64,000 bases of DNA from Neoconidiobolus thromboides FSU 785 (GCA_025603075.1 MU626298.1:62001-126000), one strand, 5' to 3'. Counted from the first letter of the stretch, positions 22,004-33,680 are shown. Notes: generated from the sequence alone by a model not told the origin. Made by a program: numbers and translations.

Positions 22004-22889
22004 GTTATTTGAAAAACTGAAAACACATTATAGAATACTTTTCGCCCCTGTTATATTACTATGACTTGTAAGTAGAGTAAGTTTGTAAAAATTTTATTGA
22101 ATTTTAATTAAACCTATAAGATTGATATATGTTACTATCAGGTATTTGTTTTTATTACTTATTATTTAATTAAAAGACACTTAAAATGTACAATTAAGGT
22201 TGAAATTCTTCTATCAGAAAATTTAATCATTGATATCCAACAACAGCAATTAAGCTATTAGATGTCAAACACTATATCCAAACGTCCCAAAAAATAAATT
22301 GAAATACATAGTGATTAATGAAAATAATATCAAGTCCTTTAAACTTCAGTTGTCCTAGGAATTGAGTTAAAATAAGCATTGTAAATGCCAGTACTATTTC
22401 AAATTGCGATTTTCGCTACTTCCATATTGTATCCCCTTTTATCTCATTTAAATCAAATAAAAGAATATAACAAAACAACATATTCATTATTGATTTTATG
22501 TCTAAACATAATTTAACTTTGTGTTTTCATATTATAGTGTTTTATCAGAGTTTCAATCAGCTATTAAAGTATGAAGAATTCAGTTGAGATAGCACTCTCA
22601 GTTCAACTACGCATCAAGTTCCAAACCAAACACAGCATACTCTAGGAATAAGATTTTAATTTGTTACAGCATAAGCCTTGACTAGTATGATGGTTTTCCT
22701 ACTTTAGTTAAAACATTTGTGAATTAGCTAATAAAGCACTTGTTTAATGGAATATCACAATAAATTGAGCTATATATCCAGCTAAAAAAAACCTTAATTT
22801 TAAAGCAAGGAATGAACAAGTGTTTTGTATCTGAATCCCCTCCCATAAGCAATAAAAGTGATGACTATAGAAACTATTATATTTTTTAT

Positions 22890-22992
22890 TTGAGGATGCT
22901 TTTTTAGCTTCATCACTTTTTCCATCTTTTAAGCGCTATTTGAGTGGAAAAATAGCTAATAAAATTCTTGAGTACAAAAATACATCTCTATT
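22890..22992 (-). mobile_element. MITE-like element, copy 7 (decayed)
   Basis: Reverse orientation. Internal TTTAGCTTCATCACTTTTTC and AAGCGCTATTTGAGTGG are preserved, but both termini are eroded (TTGAGGATG / TACATCTCTA). Confidence 0.7.
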
Positions 22993-23255
22993 TTTATTTT
23001 ATTTTTATTTTTATTTTTGGCAATTTAAAACAATGGAAATTGGTAAATTTTGAATTTCACCAGTAAAGAAAATAAATGATCAAATTAAAGTGATAGTTTA
23101 AGAATATTTTATAAAATTTAGCACTAATATTAGTATTTTATTAAGAAGCAATTATTAAATAAAGAGTCTAGAGTAGAAGGAAAGATAGATTATTAACAAT
23201 TAGATGACTGTACAAAGGAAAAAAATAAATCTCTACTTATGAATTGAGTCTACTC

Positions 23256-23307
23256 AGTATCTAGTGAGTATCTAGTGAGTATCTAGTGAGTATCTAGTGA
23301 GTATCTA
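23256..23307. repeat. 11-bp tandem repeat
   Basis: AGTATCTAGTG repeated about 4.7 times without visible variation, in gene-free DNA. The purity suggests a young minisatellite. Confidence 0.85.
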
Positions 23308-23851
23308 AAAACAGAAATAAGCGATCAAGGAAGGAAATGGAGAGGATCAATATGATAGGTTTATAAAGCAATAGGAATAGAAATATTAGAATGTGATAAA
23401 GATCTGGATATGGCTGAATGGAAGCTCAAAAAGTAAAAATAATGATAAGTTTAAGTAATCCAAAGGCAGTGAAAAATATAAAAACAATAATAATAATGAA
23501 ATAGATATCATAGACAGTGTTATAACTTAGAAAGTAAACTTTATTATATTTTTGCAGAGCTACTATTAATATAGTCGCAGCTTGTAAGCTTATATTTAGA
23601 TTTTGACTGTTATTTAGTCAAAACTCGTTTTAAAAAACTCGGCAATCATCATCCAAATCCTGTAGAAAAGTCCTTATAAACCAAACACTAGATCAGCGAT
23701 AGCTAAACGCAAACTAAAATCTATAGTAATTAGTAAAGAAAATTTACTTCTTTAAACATGGCTATTTTCGAATCTTATCTATAACGAATACACCAAAAGA
23801 ATAATCCAATCCACTATTCCCATTGATTCCCTCATTTTCATTTATTTGAAC

Positions 23852-23958
23852 ATATGGGGATATGTTTTTATGTTTAAGAGTTTTATTAACAAATTTTCCG
23901 CTTAAATAGCGCTTAAAAAATGGAAAAAACAATGAAGTCAAAAAAGATATCCCCATAC
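23852..23958 (+). mobile_element. MITE-like element, copy 8
   Basis: 107 bp, ends ATATGGGGATAT and ATATCCCCATAC. Like copy 1 it carries the AAATTTTCCGCTTAAA variant and an AATGAAGTCAAAAAAG right half. Confidence 0.87.
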
Positions 23959-24597
23959 TAAGAATGGTTTATGAACAAATCAGTTGAATATATATATCAA
24001 CACGACGAGGCTACATTCGAATAATAAAAATATATAACTAATATAATAGTCCAATAAGAATCTTTATAGACGGAACTATAGATTTTACAATGATACTAAG
24101 GATACTCAACGAAAAAGCGGAGAACCCTTAGTTGTCAGATGCAGTTGCTTTGATTTTTATGGTTATTTCTAGTCTGATCTGAGCCACTATTACTTTCTTT
24201 TTCAAGGCTATATCAAGGCCCATTAAGTCACTTTCTTAATTCCTATTTAAGGCTATAAAATCCAAGATTAAATGAATTGAAAGTAGTCCCATATTGAGTA
24301 AAATATTATCGATAGTGATATTAAAATATGAAATATCTCAACTTGTCAACTTTTATTCTCATAGCGCCTAAAATGCGGATAAAAAAGTCATTTTGGCCCA
24401 AATTATCTTAATCGTGCCAATAGAATTTAAGCTTTAAGTTCAATTGAGGTGGAAAAAAAATATTCTAGCTAGGAGATGCAAAATGAGAGGGGGAAACTGC
24501 AAATTAAAGTGACATCAACCAGGTCATCTGAAAAAATAAATTTATAAAAAGGAAAACGCAAGCGTTGAAAAGGTTATTTTTCTTTATACATTTCAAA

Positions 24598-25122
24598 ATG
24601 TCGCCAGCAGAAAACCATTATTTAAACCGCATGCTACGCCATCAACATGGAGACCTTAAAGGTACATATGGTACTGGAAAAAATTTGACAAAAGATCAGA
24701 TGCTGATGGATTTAAGCTATCACCCTTGTTTAGGAAAAAATGAAGGGAAGCAGAATAAAGTATATCACCAAGATTTTGTAACACATATTACAGAGGATAA
24801 GGAAGAGATAAACGCAACTGAAAAAAGTGAAAATAAAACAATTGAGAAGGTCAGTATTAAGAATGAGAAGATTAAGTTCCCAGTTTATGGCAATTATGGT
24901 TCGATCAATGAGAAGATGGAACCTACTTTAATGGAACAGGGCATGGGTAAGTATATTAGTTATGTTAGTATAGTTTACTTTTTAAACCTTTAACTTTTAG
25001 TTACCAGCCCAATTAAACCAAGCAATGGCACCAAAAAGTTAGTATTTTTAGTTTTAGCAGGTTTGTTCTTCTTGGGCTCATTCTTTTATCTTTATTACTA
25101 TTATAATTATTGTATGAAATGA
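24598..25122 (+). CDS. C-terminally membrane-anchored protein, unrecognised
   Basis: Spliced as 24598-24946 and 25001-25122 (471 nt, 156 residues). The donor GTAAGT and acceptor CTTTTAG keep the frame. The ATG at 24598 sits in AAAATGTCG; there is no earlier in-frame ATG. Residues 1-120 are polar, with HYLNRMLRHQHGDLKGTYGT near the start and a Lys/Glu-rich middle. Exon 2 encodes a single hydrophobic helix (LVFLVLAGLFFLGSFFYLYY) and a very short tail, which is the design of a tail-anchored protein. I do not recognise the family. It converges with the lipase gene, whose stop is only about 50 bp away. Confidence 0.65.
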
Positions 25123-25170
25123 ATAAAGTGTTTTAAATACACTTGTTTTGTTTTGTTATTTTATTTTATT

Positions 25171-26406
25171 TTAACATTTTGGTGCAAAATCCAACTTATC
25201 AAACCTTGAGTGTAACTTACGATCTAGATCAGGAATAGTAGCTAGAGAGCACGAAGGATCTTCCATAGCAAATATAGTGTTGATATTATTACATACTTTA
25301 ATCTCGAATCTATCATTAACAATATTAGATTGGAACAATTCCAATGAGTGATGGAAATACCCAAACAACCTTGGAGGTGCATGGGGGACTGGATCGTTAT
25401 AATTAACCATTCTGTAGTAAGTCAAGCCCAACTGATTCACATAGCTAGCATATTCCTTGTTTCCCAGCCTTGGTTGACCAAATGTGAATACTTTGATTCT
25501 TTCTTTTGGTAAATTCAATTTATAATAAGCTTTTACTGCACTCAAACCAGCGATTGCACCACCCAAACTATGGCCTGTAAAAATTAAAGTATACCCTTGA
25601 TCTTGTCTCAACAATTCCTGTAAACTTTGTACCATTGATTCAAACAAAGAATTGGTCATAGTAAGGAAACCATTGTGAACTTTTAAATTTCTTACTTTAA
25701 ATAAATTGTTATCAAAATCTAAAAAGTCATTCAAAACAATATTAATATCTTGAATTAAATTGATTTCCGTTTCTGTGCCTCGAAAACTTATTATGATTTC
25801 TTTTCTACCTTCATTGACCACAATTACACCTTTAGTTTGTAAGTTTGAATTACTTAGGACTTTATGAACCCTGTTTCCACTACCTAAAGACTGGCAGTAT
25901 CGACATTGCCAGTTAAATAATAGATCGTCGTTACATTTTGCTATACCTGCGTATTGGCCATAGTAGTTTATATTGTTCAATAAGTCAGGTGCTGCTAACT
26001 CATTAGCTACCTGTTCCTCTTTTGGTTGGATTGGGTGTTCTATCATCTCAGTAAGAAATGGAGGTAGATTTATTGTGTTGTTTGCTAACAACTCCTTCAA
26101 TACATTTGTATCTAAGGTTTTAGTTTGATTTAATTTTTCTATAATATTACTGTCAATAAGCTGTTTTATAAAATCACTGTCTTTGAGTTTGTCAACTATT
26201 TCAGTGTTTTTGATTTCTTCAGCTATTCCATTGTCTTTAATGTCTTTGATTATTTCACTGTTTTTGATGTCTTCTATAAACTTGTTGTGCTGAAGCTGAT
26301 CGATTATTTTTTCAGGATCGAATGAGTCACTGCTATTCACTGCTCCATTATTAAGGAAGGATAAAATGACACTTAATAGAAAAAATAATATAGAGTTCAA
26401 TAACAT
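25171..26406 (-). CDS. Secreted class 3 lipase with nonapeptide-repeat prodomain
   Basis: A single-exon, 411-residue protein. Residues 1-25 form a signal peptide. Residues 34-96 contain seven consecutive nine-residue repeats of pattern [IF][IVA]xx[IL]KxSx (for example FIEDIKNSE, IIKDIKDNG, IVDKLKDSD). The catalytic domain follows: ISFRGTETE (oxyanion strand), GHSLGGA with nucleophile Ser280, NDPVPHAPP with Asp338, the FHHSLELF segment, and a final His about 399. This is the alpha/beta hydrolase layout of Rhizomucor-type triacylglycerol lipases. Six or more Cys suggest disulfides. It would hydrolyse acylglycerols outside the cell, useful on insect or plant lipids. The repeats replace the usual short propeptide; their role is unknown. 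It converges with the tail-anchored gene. Confidence 0.92.
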   Translation of the reverse strand: MLLNSILFFLLSVILSFLNNGAVNSSDSFDPEKIIDQLQHNKFIEDIKNSEIIKDIKDNGIAEEIKNTEIVDKLKDSDFIKQLIDSNIIEKLNQTKTLDTNVLKELLANNTINLPPFLTEMIEHPIQPKEEQVANELAAPDLLNNINYYGQYAGIAKCNDDLLFNWQCRYCQSLGSGNRVHKVLSNSNLQTKGVIVVNEGRKEIIISFRGTETEINLIQDINIVLNDFLDFDNNLFKVRNLKVHNGFLTMTNSLFESMVQSLQELLRQDQGYTLIFTGHSLGGAIAGLSAVKAYYKLNLPKERIKVFTFGQPRLGNKEYASYVNQLGLTYYRMVNYNDPVPHAPPRLFGYFHHSLELFQSNIVNDRFEIKVCNNINTIFAMEDPSCSLATIPDLDRKLHSRFDKLDFAPKC

Positions 26407-26826
26407 TGCTTATATTTATGTTAATATATTATATGGATGTATATGATATATGAAAAGTAGTAAGAAGTATTAATTGAAAGTTCAATATTAAACCTTATTT
26501 ACATAAATAATAGATTTTCAGTTATTTTATTTTACTAGCGAATATCGCTACCCTTTTTACTCATTTGTTTAATACCCATATGTTCTTTGTTTACAAGTTG
26601 ATTTCATATAATAATAAAACTATCAGCACTTTCTTTTATAACGTTTTACTTTTTATTACGGATCTCAAAAATAGCCAGCAATTTAAAATTAACCGTTAAT
26701 TCATAACTTTAATTTGATAATTAAATGGACTAAATTTAAATTAAATTTTATTAAGTATTAGTAGTTAATTAATTAATAACATTAGCTATACAGGGGATTG
26801 GATTAAAATGACTGTAGAATAGTAAG
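26407..26826. other. Intergenic region
   Basis: About 420 bp, AT-rich, holding the lipase promoter side. Nothing else was recognised. Confidence 0.4.
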
Positions 26827-27060
26827 TTAAACTTCTTTAGCAATGAGAGGGGTTATAGACAATCTTAGAGTTTCCACTTTTTGGCCATCTTTTAGTATAA
26901 AGCCCTCCTCAATCATTCTATCAAACTCTTCCTTTTTAATCCCTTCAAGTTTACTGCTTACTTCGATCCCAAGCTCTTCCTCAACTAACTTTGCACTTCT
27001 TCCCATCAACTTGGCGCTCAGTCTCCGACATTTTTTTATATTATCAATTAGCATAGACAT
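26827..27060 (-). CDS. Small helical protein of 77 residues, unrecognised
   Basis: ATG in favourable AATAATG context, 77 residues, highly charged and predicted helical: MSMLIDNIKKCRRLSAKLMG, then VEEELGIEVSSKLEGIKKEE and a C-terminal strand-like end (LRLSITPLIAKEV). The composition is protein-like rather than random AT-rich translation, and is rich in Glu/Lys/Leu. No family or domain is recognised. It could also be one exon of a larger gene, but I see no convincing flanking exons. Confidence 0.4.
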   Translation of the reverse strand: MSMLIDNIKKCRRLSAKLMGRSAKLVEEELGIEVSSKLEGIKKEEFDRMIEEGFILKDGQKVETLRLSITPLIAKEV

Positions 27061-27828
27061 TATTAAAATAAATTAGTGTTTTTTTACGATTTAAAAGTGG
27101 GTATATGCTTTTTATATTCGTTTCTAAGAATTTAATTTATTTTTTGAAGGTGAAGAGAGTTCCCTATTTAAATTTTAATATATGTCTTTATTTTATTCTT
27201 ATTTTTGATCATTTTCCCTATTATGTAGTTTAATTATAGTTGCTAAAAATTCTAATGCAGCCTGTTACCCTTTTCATTTACTTGAATAAATTAGTAATCA
27301 TTGTTTAATCAGTGTTATTGAGTATTATAAATAACATGGTTGATTTTATTCCATATAATCGGATACTTTTATCTTTGCATTTTTTACAAAATTCTCTAAT
27401 AAGATCAAAATTAATTAGTTCCATTTAATTCATTAACTTATAATAAAATTCATAGGAATCAAATATCAATAAAGTCAGAATAATCGATTTACTTTTCTAT
27501 TTATTGACTTGCATTATTAATAAAATTAAAATGAAAATATTAATGTTTGTATGAAAAATGGGTGAAATAAATATTAATAGAATACTTTGTTTATTTTGAC
27601 TTAATAGCTAAATTATATTTAAATTTAAAACCTTAATTTTTAGATGGTTCGAATTTAATTTGGTTTCATATTAGTTATAATTAAAATAAACCCCATTTTT
27701 TGTGCTTTATTTCTTATAATTTTAGCTATTATCTCATATTAATAAAAGCAATCTCATTTAGTCCATTTTACATAAAAACGTCTCATTGCTTCACTTTTTT
27801 AATATACAAAAATGTCTTGTTTATTTTG
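27061..27828. other. Intergenic region
   Basis: About 770 bp of AT-rich DNA with no ORF, element or RNA gene that I can support. Confidence 0.45.
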
Positions 27829-29583
27829 TTAAAAATTTAACTTAATAGTAGGAGATTCTGGTAACGAATTATCTAAAGGAAGAGGAGGTTGATCATGATT
27901 GAGATGAAAAGAGTGAACAATAGTAGGTTTACTTTTACCTAAAAATAATACCCTTTTGACACTGTTTTTAACTTCTTTTTCATCAAAACTATCTATTGAA
28001 TCATTGAGTTCTGCTTCATTGTTAGTATGATTGTTGTGGCTGTAATTATTGTTAATATTCTCTATCTTATTTTGTGTTATTTGAAATACTGTTTTTGGCT
28101 GACTTTCTTCATAGTACTTTGAATAGTGCTCATACACTTTTTTGCCAAAATAATCTCTTACTTTTAAATTGAATATTAAGCTTATGATGCATACAGTAAG
28201 TGTTACGCTAACTATTAAAATATTTAAAGGAATTATTAGTGAAATACAAATTAACTTACGCAAATAAATGGTAGGAAATAAATAGCTACGATATAATGGC
28301 GGCAAACTTCCAGTAATATTTAATTTGATGTTTAACCCATTTAACTCTTTTTTGATATTTATAATACTTGCTAATGGGTTTAAAAATGGGTTGATATAGC
28401 TTTGTTCAGATAGTGGGACAGGTAACGGCTCAAAATCCTTATTTAGAAGAGGAGTTACATTTAATGAAAAACATTGAAATATTAGGATCAATGACAATAA
28501 TACAAATGTCATCAGATATAATATATACCCTACTATCATCTTTTTGTTTTCATTATAAATCTAGATAAAAAGATAATTAATATATTGCTATTATACTAAC
28601 ATTGATACTACTATTACCGAATAGAATCCAATTAAAGTAAACGCCAAACATAAATCAATGCTAATGGCTAATATAGCAATAACGTCTGGCAATGAACGAT
28701 ACCAAAATAAAGTAGATATTTGAAAGCAAGTGATTAAAATCAATCCTGCACTTAATTTGTGTAATAATATTGTACAATCATACCATTTTATCATGACTGA
28801 AATAATTAATTTTAGTCGAAACATACGATAATAATAAGTTTACTGTTTGTTTTAAAATCATTCATAGATAAGTTGTGATTATTATACCATCTTGGATCTA
28901 TATTGGCCAAAAATAACAGTGTCAATAGACAGGGAACGTAACACACATTTAAGATCAAAAATAAAATATCAATATAAATAAACAGTCGATAATATGTTAT
29001 ATTCATATTGGTTAGATGCTAATTGAAATTAAGATTAGTTCAATAATGTAATAGCAGATATTATTCTTGAGTTACTTCATATCCTCTGTTTAACTTTAAT
29101 ATGATATAACCATTGATAATAAAATCAAGGATTAGACTACTGAAAAGTTGTAAGTTTAATTTTTTTATACACTAAATAAAACATTAAATAAGTGATCCGA
29201 ATAAAGTATAATAGTAAGTTTACCCCATCCCAGATTAAAAACAGTTGAAACGAGAACAAAAAAAATAATTGTAAGTGAAAAAAATATTGAAAGTTATAAT
29301 TTGCAATATTTGTATCATAATTGTTATCATTAATGTAGAAGTAAATGCCTAGTATCAAGTTAGTTAATCCTAATAGCACATATCGTATTATATTCAAAAT
29401 CAATATCCTTTGTCCTTGTTTATTATTTGGTATCTATAATTAATTTATTAAACAAAAATATTATAGCATATGTTGTCTTACCATCCAGTAAAACCTGGGC
29501 CTTGATTCATCTAGGATAAAGTTGGACATTAAAGTGGCTGTGGAATTGGAATCCAGAGCATGTAGATAAGGATGTTGTAGCAT
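27829..29583 (-). CDS. Polytopic membrane protein with about eight TM helices, unrecognised
   Basis: Spliced as complement of 29482-29583, 29224-29433, 29076-29171, 28844-29018, 28618-28796, 27829-28560 (1494 nt, 497 residues). All five introns are short, with GT/AG ends, and keep phase. An extracellular-like N-terminus containing an NST sequon (MLQHPYLHALDSNSTATLMS) precedes hydrophobic helices such as IIRYVLLGLTNLILGIYF, LFSSLILDFIINGYIIL, FIYIDILFLILNVCYVP, VIAILAISIDLCLAFTLIG, MIVGYILYLMTFVLLSLIL and LICISLIIPLNILIVSVTLT. A long loop with SEQSYINPFLNPL separates the last two. The hydrophilic tail is Asn/Ser/Glu-rich. A receptor or transporter role is possible. I do not recognise the family, but the splice reconstruction is solid. 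Confidence 0.72.
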
Positions 29584-30770
29584 TAAAACTAAGATTTACA
29601 CACTATTTTAAAAAAATGAAATTAAAGAGAACTTTAGTTGCTTTTATGTCAAATTTACTTCTTTTTTATGGTTGGATTTAGCTGCTTTTTTCACATTGCT
29701 TTTTAACTTTGTTATAACGGCTTATTTATATTTTCATCTTGACTTTTGACTATTTTTTCTCACTTAAGTTGTATTTTAATTTCACCATTATCAGATAAAA
29801 AATAATATAAATAAACCCCTGACATAAATAATAAACTACAATGAAACAATAAAATATGAAATAACACTAATACTGTCAAATAAATTCTAGTATAGTATCT
29901 TTTATCTGAAGCTAAAAATAATATTTACTTGTAACTAAACTTTATGTTGCCTTAAAGTGCCATTTTTTAACGGCCTTTTAAAAGTTTGTAAAGTTTTCAA
30001 CTATACTAAATTTATTATTGATGAAGTAAATAGATATAATATTATAGTAATCTTTATTTAACAATATCTTTAAATTAATATTTCTTTTTTAACGGAAATT
30101 ATATGTATTTTGACATGCCTGGAGTATAAGTTTCGTATATTTTATTTTCTTAAATAGGAAGGAGTTTTAGTACTTAAATTTATGGCCAAATGGCCTGTGG
30201 GCCTTTTTTGATAAGTGAAAAAAACTCAAGGATTTTATTTATATTGCTCAATACAAATAAACAATTATATTAACATTTATGTAAATACCAAACAATCACT
30301 TATAATAATAAGTCTAAATTGTACTAAATTTCTTAAAGATAGTTGTTTAAATTTAATTTAAGTTCTTAATTCAACACTATGATATGAGGTAGATTTTTTG
30401 ACCCTTGGAAAAAAACTTGTGCTTAAATTGTGATGGCCTTTTAAAAACAGATCAAAATTTGGGTTTTAATCTAAGCTTTAAAAAAATATATATCCCAGTA
30501 TAGACCTGCCATAGCTTTATTGCGAACTTCTAATTCATTTAAAAATAATTATCTGCTGAAACTAGGATAAAAATTCTTTAATAGGCTCTTACGAGAAAAA
30601 CGAATAGCTAACTCTAAAGATTGCTGTAAATTATATCATAATAGAGTTACAATATTAAAATAAGTTTTTGGAATTTTCTCTAAAAAGGAATTAAATCAAG
30701 AACCCATAATAGTTCATAAACCAAAATTTAATAATCATAAAGTGAATCAGTGACTTTTTAAACTTACAAA
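29584..30770. other. Intergenic region between divergent genes
   Basis: About 1.2 kb, very AT-rich, holding the 5' regions of the polytopic membrane protein (minus) and eIF3b (plus). No other feature was seen. Confidence 0.5.
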
Positions 30771-33035
30771 ATGCCAAGTTTATTTAATAAGGATAGCTTA
30801 CCAGCTAGTGAGAACGAAATAGATTTTAGTGATTTGGAAAGAGAATATGCCTTAGAATTTGAAAACAACTTTGACAACTTGATCGTAGTGGACGGATTAC
30901 CAAAAGTAGACGAGAGCAAATATGACAAACTTATAACAGTTGTTCAAAAGATCTTCAAAAAATATGGTACTTTGGTTCAAGATAATATTGTTATGCCAAT
31001 GTCCGAAAAAGATGGTAAAAATACCTCTGAAGGGTAAACATATTTTCTATTTTCTATTTGCTATATTAAATCGCTTTTTAGTTTCCTTTTCTTGGAGTTT
31101 GAAAACGCTGAACAAGCAGCACTTGCTATCAAACATGTTAACGGCTATCCTTTTGATAAAAAACACACTTTAGCTGTAAATAAATTTACCGACGTAGAAA
31201 CCTATAGCGCTTTAAGTAATGACTACATTGAGCCAGAACTTGAAGAGTATGTTGAAAAAGAACATTTATTAAGCCATCTTTCAGATAGCCTTGCAAGAGA
31301 TCAATTTGTTACTTTGATTGGTGACAACACATCTATTGTATGGAACAACCGTACAGAAGCTCCAGAATCTCTATTCAGCCGTAAATTATGGACTGAAACT
31401 TATACCCAATGGTCTCCACAAGGTACTTATTTATGTAGTCTCCATCCTCAAGGTGTAGCTCTTTGGGGAGGTGCTAGTTGGAACAAAATTGTACGTTTCG
31501 TACATCCAGGTGTCAAATTAATTGATTTTTCACCAAGTGAACGTTATATTGTTACTTGGTCCAATGATCCTATAGTGGCTGGGTCGGGCGCTGCTCCAGG
31601 TGCTACTTCTCCTTTTGGTGAAGAAAATGAAGGTCATCAAATTTGTATATGGGATGTCAAAACTGGTGTACTTTTAAGATCTTTCCCTAACACTCAACAA
31701 ACTGTCCCTGATAGTGACTCCCCTACTAAGATCACCTGGCCTGTATTCAAATGGTCTCCTAATGATGTTTACTTTGCACGTGTTATACCTGGTCAAATGC
31801 TTTCAATTTATTCTGCTCCAGATATGGGCTTAGTAGATAAAAAATCCCTCAAAGTTGAAGGTATTATTGATTTTGAGTGGGCACCAGCACATAAAAAGGT
31901 AGATAAGAAAGGAGAAAGTAAAACTAAAGAAGGAGATGATATGCTTGCTTATTGGACCCCAGAGTTGGCCAATACACCAGCAAGAGTAACATTAATCTCT
32001 GTACCATCTAAAGAGATACTAAGGACTAAGAATCTTTTCAACGTAAGCGACTGTAAACTCCACTGGCATAAGAATGGTGAGCTCTTAGCAGTAAGAGTGA
32101 ATCGATTTACCAAGTCTAAAAAATCAACCTTTTCAAATGTTGAAATCTTCAGAGTTAGAGAAAAGGACATACCAGTTGAAGTTATTGAGATTAAAGACAC
32201 TATCTTACAATTCGCTTGGGAACCATCTAATAATCAACGTTTCGGTTTCATTGCTACTGGTGATGCTCCTCCAACTGCTCCTACCGCTCCTGGTATGGCT
32301 CCACCTACTCCAAAAACAAATGTCAGCTTTTATGGCCGTGAAATTAAAAAGGGAAGCAAAAATACAGTATCAAAGGATGAATTTAAATTGATTACTACCC
32401 TTGATAAAAAGACTGTAAATAGTTTAGTATGGTCACCAAAAGGACGTCACTTCGTTCTTGCCACCCTTCGTTCCAAGACAATGAGTAGTATTGAGTTCTG
32501 GGATATTGACTTTGAACTTGAAAGCAAAAAGGACAGTAGTTCCAACTTGCATATGATTGGTTCTCCTGAACATTATGGACTTACCGATATCGAATGGGAT
32601 CCTACTGGTCGCTATGTTATTACCAGTTCTTCAATGTGGCACCATGAAATAGAAAATGGTTTCTGTATTTGGGACTTTAAGGGTACTCCCTTATATAAGA
32701 AACCAATTGAAAACTTCAAACAAATCTTATGGCGCCCAAGACCTAAGTCTCTGTTATCTATGGAACAAAAACGTAAAGTGCGTAAGAACCTCAACACCTA
32801 CTCCAAACAATTTGATGAAGAGGATGCTATGTCCCGTAACGCTATTTCAGCTGCTGAACTTGCTCATCGCAAACGCCTTAATGATGAATGGAAGGCATGG
32901 CGTAGTATTATTGAAAAACAACTTGCCGATAAGAGGATGGATAGCTCTGCAACTCAACTTGATGATAAAGAAGAAGAAATTGAGGAATGGGTCGAAGAGG
33001 TTGTTGAAGAATTTGAAGAGGTTGTTGAGGAATAG
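30771..33035 (+). CDS. PRT1: Translation initiation factor 3 subunit B
   Basis: Spliced as 30771-31033 and 31082-33035 (2217 nt, 738 residues). The intron splits the RRM: the join gives SEGFLFLEFENAEQAALAIK, the expected RNP1-like strand. After the N-terminal acidic stretch and RRM come the eIF3b beta-propeller blocks: WSPQGTYLCSLHPQGVALWGG, FSPSERYIVTWSNDP, ICIWDVKTGVLLRSF, WPVFKWSPNDVYFARV, IEWDPTGRYVITSSS and ILWRPRPKSLLS. The C-terminal helix runs into an acidic tail (EEIEEWVEEVVEEFEE). eIF3b is the scaffold of eIF3, binding the 40S subunit and eIF3a/g/i. Length is normal for fungi. Codon use is more GC-rich than its neighbours, as expected for a highly expressed gene. Confidence 0.97.
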
Positions 33036-33680
33036 AGGCTTTGAAAATCGTATTGACTTATTAATAAAAGATAGTAATTATTTTCATTCAAAATATGGTA
33101 TTTCCAATGTTTTTTTGGCTTCATCACTTTTTCCATCTTTCAAGCACCATTTGAGTGGAAAAATTGTTGACAAAATTGTTGATAAAATTGTTGAATACAA
33201 AAATTTTATTCCTAAAAATATAAAGCTTTATAAAATATAGAAATTAAAAAGATATGCTTAAAAGTTAAATTAAAATTAAAATTGATATCATGAATAGTAA
33301 TTATACATAAATTATTTTAAAAAATTATCCAATAAAGATAATTTTCATGATAAAAGTGTTAAATTTCGTATGCGATTAAGCTAGTGTATTCGATGCTCTA
33401 TTTCATGACTTAATGACTTTATACTGTTTATTGATTTGAATTAAATTTAATAATACAAGAAAGACGAAATTCAAACAACTTATTTTTTTAAAGCAATATA
33501 AATCAAATTTAATTTTTAATATTCTATAATAATTTCTACAACTTTTATCTCTTACATAACACTTAGTTTAAGCCAATAAACTATCAACTATTACCACTTG
33601 TGTAAAAAAGGAAAGTGAGCTTCCAAAAATCGGGCTAGTAATTTCAAAACTTATCTTTTGATAAAATTCAAGTTATCAGG
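33036..33680. other. Intergenic region
   Basis: Downstream of eIF3b. Contains a decayed MITE-like copy (33107-33207), probably inside the eIF3b 3' UTR, then AT-rich DNA up to the next gene. Confidence 0.5.
33107..33207 (-). mobile_element. MITE-like element, copy 9 (decayed, internally repeated)
   Basis: Recognised by TTTTTGGCTTCATCACTTTT and CATTTGAGTGGAAAAATTG. The terminal GGGGATG/CATCCCC ends are lost, and a 12-bp unit (AAAATTGTTGAC/T) is repeated about three times inside. It begins about 70 bp after the eIF3b stop. Confidence 0.65.

Larger units (their letters stand above)
21734..24597. other. Long gene-free region with repeats
   Basis: No supported gene. It holds an imperfect palindrome (about 21898-22003), two MITE-like elements (22890-22992, 23852-23958), a TTTTTA run (about 22990-23018) and an 11-bp tandem repeat (23256-23307). 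A 64-codon frame at 23762-23956 is mostly the element and was not called. Confidence 0.55.

Noticed and set aside
24565-24597. Earlier start for the tail-anchored protein
   Set aside because: It would begin at TTG; the first ATG (24598) has better context.
29137-29223. Reading through the first part of the eight-TM gene without splicing
   Set aside because: Continues to a stop, whereas the GTAAAC...TTTAG intron (29172-29223) restores a long hydrophobic frame that joins all later exons.
32656-33240. 194-codon frame overlapping the end of eIF3b
   Set aside because: Out-of-frame shadow of the eIF3b coding sequence running into the element remnant.
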